9,767 bases of DNA from Dehalococcoidales bacterium (GTDB taxonomy: Bacteria > Chloroflexota > Dehalococcoidia > Dehalococcoidales > Fen-1064), in NCBI GenBank assembly GCA_028713395.1, contig JAQTOJ010000059.1:1-9767 (forward strand), written 5' to 3'. Below are positions 6,217 to 9,767 of this stretch, piece by piece. The notes beneath the pieces were generated by a model. That model was not told where the DNA came from. It searched no databases and saw nothing but the letters and a program-made list of their open reading frames with translations. Position 1 is the stretch's first letter. Each line of letters starts with the position of its first letter. A program made the position numbers and the translations under genes.

Positions 6217-6834
6217 TCAGTTCAGGATATGAAAGGTTTCCAATATATGCTTTACCGCTGAATTATCGGTATCTACCGGCAGATTCCGGGTGACAACTTC
6301 AAAATTGTAGAGCAGGGAGTTCCGGGAAAAACAGACCATCTCAACGGTTAATATCGGCGGAATGTTTCCGGGTAAACCGGCGTCCGGTAAGAGCGCCTGG
6401 TAATTGAAAACGGCGCGTTGGGCGGCGATACCATCAACCATGGTCTCGGATTGGTCAATGAGTTGGAAACCGGTTTGTGATCGCCAGAGCTGCAGCGATT
6501 TTTCTAGCGCCATGCGGGCATCCATTTGCGTGTCTTGTACCCCGGTCACGGAAACCCCGAAGGTGGTGGTATCAGTGAAATCGTGGATAGCTTTTAAAGG
6601 GGAGGCACTCACATTCACAAGTGTGCCATCGGGTTTCGTTTCGATACAGCCGATATACCAATTACGCGGATATTCAAAAGTAAAAGAAGAAACACCCTGG
6701 CGGATTGTCAACTCCCGGTAGCCAACAAGATCAACATTGCAGGCAGTTGCCGTGAACAGAAGCTGTCCGAGGAAGGTTACTCCCAGACCGCAACAGATAA
6801 TCCGGTTAATGATTGTCCTCTTCTGCCGATTCAT
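6217..6834 (-). CDS. Putative lipoprotein with a PsbP/Mog1-like domain
   Basis: A 205-residue secreted protein. The N-terminus has basic residues (MNRQKR...NR), a hydrophobic stretch (about 12-27) and the sequence TATAC ending at Cys32, an acceptable but not ideal lipobox (Ala at -3 and -1), so lipid attachment at Cys32 and an extracytoplasmic location are likely. The mature part holds SSFTFEYPRNWYIG, typical of PsbP-like and DUF1795-like proteins, and ends LPVDTDNSAVKHILETFHIL. Specific function is unknown. The start at ATG 6834 is chosen over the in-frame ATG at 6894 because the latter falls inside the promoter (6876-6904) and would precede the transcript; ATG 6834 has a weak GGGA ribosome site. 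Transcribed divergently from the MarR gene, which may control it. Confidence 0.8.
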   Translation of the reverse strand: MNRQKRTIINRIICCGLGVTFLGQLLFTATACNVDLVGYRELTIRQGVSSFTFEYPRNWYIGCIETKPDGTLVNVSASPLKAIHDFTDTTTFGVSVTGVQDTQMDARMALEKSLQLWRSQTGFQLIDQSETMVDGIAAQRAVFNYQALLPDAGLPGNIPPILTVEMVCFSRNSLLYNFEVVTRNLPVDTDNSAVKHILETFHILN

Positions 6835-6875
6835 TGTCCCTAATATCTTTGTAGAAAGTGTCAGTAATGAAGTAT

Positions 6876-6904
6876 AATATATAACAATTAGCATAATTTG
6901 TCAA
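6876..6904 (-). promoter_or_regulatory. Sigma70-type promoter of the lipoprotein gene
   Basis: On the minus strand a perfect TTGACA (6904-6899), a 17-base spacer and TATATT (6881-6876). Transcription should begin near 6869, about 35 bases before ATG 6834. This is the best promoter in the window and fixes the start of the lipoprotein gene. Confidence 0.75.
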
Positions 6905-6980
6905 CATTGCTTCAAGTTTATATAATTGTTAAGGGCAATTGTGAAAACAAAAAAATATTTAATAAGATACGAATTATTTG

Positions 6981-7009
6981 TTGAAAAATGAAATAATATA
7001 GGATAAAAT
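6981..7009 (+). promoter_or_regulatory. Sigma70-type promoter of the marR gene
   Basis: TTGAAA (6981-6986), 17 bases, TAAAAT (7004-7009), each one base from consensus. Transcription should begin near 7016, within the palindrome at 7009-7022. Confidence 0.65.
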
Positions 7010-7022
7010 AGTGTTAACACTA
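7009..7022. promoter_or_regulatory. Perfect 14-bp palindrome, candidate MarR operator
   Basis: TAGTGTTAACACTA is a perfect inverted repeat that overlaps the end of the -10 box and the expected start point of the marR transcript. MarR dimers usually bind such palindromes, so autorepression is the natural reading. Binding is inferred, not shown. Confidence 0.6.
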
Positions 7023-7041
7023 AGGAGGGAGGAGAGCACTA

Positions 7042-7554
7042 ATGAGAAAACTCAATGAAAAATACCTGCCTAAGGATGAAGGCACTAGAACGTGGTTGCT
7101 GTGGCAACATGTGAGCGACCTGTTATCCAATTATTTCGAAGATACATTCGTCAGGGAGCAGAAATTATCGTTCGAACAGTATATGGTACTGCTTACCATG
7201 AGTTTCACCGGGAATGAATCTACCGCTACTATTCTTTCCCGTCAGCTTGAAAGAAATCCAAATACTTTGAGCACCATTCTCGACCGCATGGAAAAAGGCG
7301 GACTGGTCAAGAAAACCCGCGATACGGTTGACCGCCGTCTCGTGATGGTGACCATGACTGAAAAAGGCAAGAAGAAATTACAGGGCGCCAAGAAAGCCGG
7401 CTGCGTTGTCATTGAAAAACTGACCGCCGCTTTTACCCCGGAAGAGATCAAAACCTTCACTACTTTGATCAACAAGATGGAAAAAGTGATTTACACGGAC
7501 CTGGAAGATCGTGAAGCCAAAAGAAAGAAAGCCCGCCGCTTAGCCCGCTATTAG
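7042..7554 (+). CDS. MarR-family transcriptional regulator
   Basis: A 170-residue dimeric winged-helix DNA-binding protein. N-terminal dimerisation helices (about 14-60) are followed by the helix-turn-helix: ATILSRQLERN, then the recognition helix NPNTLSTILDRMEKGGLV (about 73-90), and the wing with DTVDRRLVMVTMTEKGKK, which carries the DRR signature of the family. The C-terminus has an unusual strongly basic tail (REAKRKKARRLARY), which may add non-specific DNA contacts. A G+A-rich ribosome site (AAGGAGGGAGGAG, about 7022-7034) precedes ATG 7042. The palindrome in its own promoter points to autoregulation, and the divergent lipoprotein gene is a possible second target. The ligand cannot be inferred; members often sense phenolic or aromatic acids, which would suit the neighbouring degradation genes. 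Confidence 0.93.
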   Translation: MRKLNEKYLPKDEGTRTWLLWQHVSDLLSNYFEDTFVREQKLSFEQYMVLLTMSFTGNESTATILSRQLERNPNTLSTILDRMEKGGLVKKTRDTVDRRLVMVTMTEKGKKKLQGAKKAGCVVIEKLTAAFTPEEIKTFTTLINKMEKVIYTDLEDREAKRKKARRLARY

Positions 7555-7567
7555 TACTTTAGTACTA
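7552..7567. repeat. Short inverted repeat TAGTAC-TTTA-GTACTA
   Basis: Six-base arms (7552-7557 and 7562-7567) that begin on the marR stop codon. Its outer TAGT...ACTA matches the ends of the palindrome at 7009-7022, so it might be a weaker second site for the regulator, or chance. Confidence 0.35.
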
Positions 7568-7598
7568 TTCGATTGAAGTATTTATTTAGGTTCAAGCA

Positions 7599-7624
7599 TA
7601 GCCCCTACCACCCGGTAGGGGCTA
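7599..7624 (+). terminator. Intrinsic terminator after marR
   Basis: TAGCCCCTACC (7599-7609) pairs perfectly with GGTAGGGGCTA (7614-7624) around a four-base loop ACCC, followed by TTGTTTT (7625-7631). TATAAT at 7631-7636 starts at the end of this T tract and may belong to the promoter of the next gene, but no -35 box is seen. Confidence 0.85.
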
Positions 7625-7652
7625 TTGTTTTATAATGAGGTAGAGGTAAAAT

Positions 7653-8585
7653 ATGCCATTTCAAAGACCGGAAATCGTGCGTCCCCCGAGTGAGGCGAAC
7701 AGTTATTTTCTACCGCTGACCGCCGGGTGTTCCAACAACGCCTGTACCTTTTGCGGGAATTACGGTGCCAAATTACACATTCATGAGGCCGACGAAGTAA
7801 AAAAAGAAATCGATGCCGTGGCGCTTTACCTTTCGCAAAATTTAGCGGTGACGGGCGTACCGCGAATCGTCTATGCGATTGCCAGCCGGTGGGACGGCGA
7901 AAGGGTGTTTCTTCAGGATAGCGATGCGCTGGTCTATCCTTACGCCGACCTGGTAGGGATAATGGAGCACCTGCGGAACAAATTACCCTCGGTCAAAAGG
8001 GTGGCGGCTTATGCTACGACGCAAGATATTTTACGTTTGAGCGCGGCGGAACTGAGGCGGTTAAGAGAACTCAATCTGGGGATACTGTATCTGGGACTGG
8101 AAAGCGGCGATAATGCCGTGCTGCAACACATCTGCAAAGGGGTAACGGCGGCGCAGGAGATCGAAGCGGCGCAAAGAGCCAAAGCGGCCGGTATCCTCAC
8201 CTCGGTGACGGTCATATTGGGGTTGGGTGGGAAAGCGGGCAGCAAGCAGCACGCTTTAGAGACAGCCAAGGTTTTAAGCGCCATGGACCCGGATTACGTG
8301 GGCGCGCTCACTTTAACGTTAGTCCCCGGCACGCCGTTATATGACGAAGGGAAGAAGGGTGAATTCCAGATGTTGACGCCGTTCGAATCGCTGGGCGAAT
8401 TGCTTGTCATGATCAAAAACTCACACTTTACGCATTGCTTTTTCAGCTCGATGCATGCCTCGAATTACGTTTCCGTGCGGGCTAATCTGCCGGAAGACAA
8501 AGACGAAATTGTGCGGCAGTTGAGCGATTTCACCAAAAAAGGCGACCCGGCGCTGTTGAGACCGGAGTTTCTGAGAGGGTTGTAA
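7653..8585 (+). CDS. Radical SAM protein (CX4CX2C cluster motif)
   Basis: A 310-residue radical SAM enzyme. The [4Fe-4S]-binding cysteines are Cys26, Cys31 and Cys34 in AGCSNNACTFC, spaced CX4CX2C and not the common CX3CX2C; a family of uncharacterised radical SAM proteins with GCSHNxCTFC shares this spacing. Further elements: AAYATTQDIL (about 116-125), LGLESGDNAVLQHICKG, which carries the SAM-contacting GES strand, SVTVILGLGG, and LTLVPGTPLYDEGKKGEF. The C-terminal SSMHASNYVSVRANLPEDK is also typical of that family. No extra iron-sulfur domain or cobalamin domain is visible. The reaction is unknown. AGAGGT (7642-7647) lies five bases before ATG 7653. The stop is only four bases from the 3' end of a tRNA gene on the other strand, with no terminator between. 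Confidence 0.92.
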   Translation: MPFQRPEIVRPPSEANSYFLPLTAGCSNNACTFCGNYGAKLHIHEADEVKKEIDAVALYLSQNLAVTGVPRIVYAIASRWDGERVFLQDSDALVYPYADLVGIMEHLRNKLPSVKRVAAYATTQDILRLSAAELRRLRELNLGILYLGLESGDNAVLQHICKGVTAAQEIEAAQRAKAAGILTSVTVILGLGGKAGSKQHALETAKVLSAMDPDYVGALTLTLVPGTPLYDEGKKGEFQMLTPFESLGELLVMIKNSHFTHCFFSSMHASNYVSVRANLPEDKDEIVRQLSDFTKKGDPALLRPEFLRGL

Positions 8586-8589
8586 AGAG

Positions 8590-8666
8590 TGGTCGGGGTG
8601 GACGGATTTGAACCGTCGGCCACTTGCACCCCATGCAAGTGCGCTACCAGGCTGCGCTACACCCCG
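8590..8666 (-). tRNA. tRNA-Pro (anticodon GGG)
   Basis: The minus strand folds into a full cloverleaf of 77 bases: acceptor CGGGGTG with CACCCCG, D arm GCGC/GCGC with AGCCTGGTA loop, anticodon stem CTTGC/GCAAG with loop ATGGGGT (anticodon GGG, opposite plus positions 8630-8632), T arm GACGG/CCGTC with loop TTCAAAT. Discriminator A is followed by an encoded CCA (8592-8590). Confidence 0.97.
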
Positions 8667-8707
8667 CTATTTGACGGAAGTCAAAGAGATTGACCCCCAA
8701 CCGTTCC

Positions 8708-8736
8708 ATTTTCATACATTGGGCTGGAATAGTCAA
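8708..8736 (-). promoter_or_regulatory. Candidate promoter of tRNA-Pro
   Basis: On the minus strand TTGACT (8736-8731), 17 bases, GAAAAT (8713-8708, four of six consensus bases), about 40 bases before the tRNA 5' end. A small inverted repeat TTTGAC/GTCAAA (8670-8685) lies in the leader. Confidence 0.35.
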
Positions 8737-8818
8737 GTGCAAAAGTGATAAATAGTCTTCAACTTTCCGCTGTCAGTGATCATTGAAGACAACGGATCTC
8801 AAATCCCTCTGTATCTCT

Positions 8819-8858
8819 CCCCGATCAGGTCGGGGACAGGCCCTTTAATCATAAAGGG
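8819..8858. repeat. Two adjacent hairpins in the spacer before the PLPBP gene
   Basis: CCCCGA/TCGGGG (8819-8824, 8830-8835) and CCCTTTA/TAAAGGG (8841-8847, 8852-8858). CTCTCC before and GGAGAG after could pair as an alternative outer stem. Apart from these and the tRNA promoter, the 268-base spacer 8667-8934 shows no gene. Confidence 0.5.
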
Positions 8859-8940
8859 AGAGGACATTATAAATACGAGGCTTGTGTGGTTAGCCGTTTG
8901 CCCTGTCCAAAATCGCGGTGAAATTGTACAATAGATGGCA

Positions 8941-9594
8941 ATGAATACCATCCGCGATAATGTACAGAAAATCCTTCGGGAGCTCCCACCCGGCGTCCAA
9001 CTGGTGGCCGTGGGCAAGGGCAGGTCGGCGGCAGAGATAAGGGAAGCGGTGGCTGCCGGCGCGGGCATTATCGGGGAGAACTACCTGCAGGAAGCCCTGG
9101 CAGTTCAGCCGGAAATTGGGCATAAAGCGAAGTGGCATTTCATCGGGCATTTGCAGAAAAACAAGGTGAAGCAAGCGGTGGGCATCTGCGATGTGATCGA
9201 GACGGTAGACTCCATGGAACTGGCGCAGGAAATCGATAAGCGTTGCCGCCTAATAAATAAAGTCATGCCGGTTTTGATAGAGATCAACAGCGGCCGCGAG
9301 CCGAATAAATCCGGCGTGATGCCCGAACAGGCTTTAGAACTTGCCCAACAAATCGCGTGTTTACATAATATTAAAATCAATGGACTGATGACCATGGGGC
9401 CGGTGGTGGAGAATCCGGCGGATATCCGTCCGTATTTTCAACTGACCCAGCGGCTCTTTGAACAAATCAAAGCAGGCTGCATTCCGGGCGTGGATATGGG
9501 GTGTCTTTCCATGGGCATGTCCGGCTCATACCGGATTGCCATTGAAGAAGGGGCGAACCTGGTGCGCATCGGGCGGGGCATTTTCGACCGCTGA
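8941..9594 (+). CDS. yggS: PLP homeostasis protein, YggS/PLPBP family
   Basis: A pyridoxal-5'-phosphate-binding TIM-barrel protein (217 residues from ATG 8941; 219 from the ATG at 8935) that buffers PLP and affects amino-acid and vitamin B6 balance; no enzymatic reaction is known for the family. Counting from ATG 8935: Lys28 in LVAVGKGRS is the PLP lysine; IGENYLQEA, WHFIGHLQKNKVKQ, VLIEINSGREPNKSG, LMTMGP and LSMGMSGSYRIAIEEGA with VRIGRGIF are all family signatures in order. Small oddities: Gly stands where Ser usually precedes the lysine, and Ser198 replaces the common Asp in the MSGD segment. No Shine-Dalgarno is seen before either ATG. A TACAAT (8927-8932) lies so close that a very short or leaderless transcript is possible. 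It stands alone here; relatives often sit beside sepF or proC, which are not seen. Confidence 0.93.
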   Translation: MNTIRDNVQKILRELPPGVQLVAVGKGRSAAEIREAVAAGAGIIGENYLQEALAVQPEIGHKAKWHFIGHLQKNKVKQAVGICDVIETVDSMELAQEIDKRCRLINKVMPVLIEINSGREPNKSGVMPEQALELAQQIACLHNIKINGLMTMGPVVENPADIRPYFQLTQRLFEQIKAGCIPGVDMGCLSMGMSGSYRIAIEEGANLVRIGRGIFDR

Positions 9595-9649
9595 TGAGCG
9601 TCTCGATTACTGGTTATCGAATTTTGGTTTTCATTTTTATATGTTGTTG

Positions 9650-9693
9650 TCCAGCGAATATGTCAGTAAATTTGTTCAGCGATTATGTCAGTA
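9650..9693. repeat. Two 19-base direct repeats, possible insertion-sequence end
   Basis: TCCAGCGAATATGTCAGTA (9650-9668) and TTCAGCGATTATGTCAGTA (9675-9693) agree at 17 of 19 bases and start 25 bases apart. Repeated short motifs near an end are typical of IS21-like and related transposable elements, whose terminal repeats bind transposase. No transposase is visible because the window ends at 9767. The stretch 9595-9767 otherwise holds no gene. Confidence 0.45.
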
Positions 9694-9767
9694 CTCCTTT
9701 ATCGAAATCAGCTTTAAAACCTCTTCTCCACGGGTGATTTAGTGAGGGTTTGACAGGGACTCTTTGA

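Noticed and set aside
6835..6894. Twenty extra N-terminal codons of the lipoprotein
   Set aside because: They overlap the -10 and -35 region of the promoter, and the signal peptide starts properly at ATG 6834.
8633..8635. CAT in the tRNA strand, suggesting a tRNA-Met
   Set aside because: With the cloverleaf aligned, the anticodon positions 34-36 read GGG, giving tRNA-Pro.
9458..9742. 94-codon open frame overlapping the PLPBP gene end
   Set aside because: Most of it is out of frame within the PLPBP gene and the tail is low-complexity, hydrophobic and unlike any family.

Overview
The window looks like a piece of an anaerobe-type bacterial chromosome of moderate GC. The intergenic repeats of the GTCGTTGCGAG / AGATTGC type, paired acyl-CoA dehydrogenases, a GYD-domain protein and a MarR regulator are reminiscent of uncultured Dehalococcoidia (Chloroflexota). 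That assignment is inference from gene content and repeat style, not proven by any marker in the window.

Layout, left to right. A crotonase-fold enoyl-CoA hydratase/isomerase (minus strand) runs off the left edge (1-465). Next is a repeat-rich stretch (about 520-1060) that contains a frameshifted small GIY-YIG nuclease gene bracketed by two inverted repeat elements, then a 29-bp palindrome sitting between two direct repeats. An amidohydrolase/decarboxylase of the gamma-resorcylate decarboxylase/ACMSD type follows (1083-2045). After it comes an A+T-rich gene for a tandem GNAT acetyltransferase with its own extended -10 promoter (2209-3075). A strong bidirectional terminator (3171-3203) separates it from a convergent two-gene operon of acyl-CoA dehydrogenases (5591 to 3211, minus strand).

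Divergent from that operon is a GYD-domain protein (5819-6124) with its own terminator. A probable lipoprotein (6834-6217, minus) and a MarR regulator (7042-7554, plus) form a divergent pair. Both have good sigma70-type promoters, and a perfect 14-bp palindrome lies just downstream of the MarR -10 box. A terminator, a radical SAM protein with a CX4CX2C cluster motif (7653-8585), a tRNA-Pro(GGG) on the minus strand (8590-8666), a structured 268-base spacer and a PLP homeostasis protein of the YggS/PLPBP family (8941-9594) follow. The last 170 bases hold no gene but carry two near-identical 19-mers that could be the end of an insertion sequence.

Working together: the crotonase, the amidohydrolase and the two dehydrogenases suggest CoA-thioester degradation of an aromatic, cyclic or branched acid. 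The two dehydrogenases look like the two halves of one heteromeric enzyme: only the 408-residue subunit keeps a candidate catalytic glutamate. The most unusual item is the GIY-YIG gene packaged between inverted repeats, which looks like a small mobile cassette.
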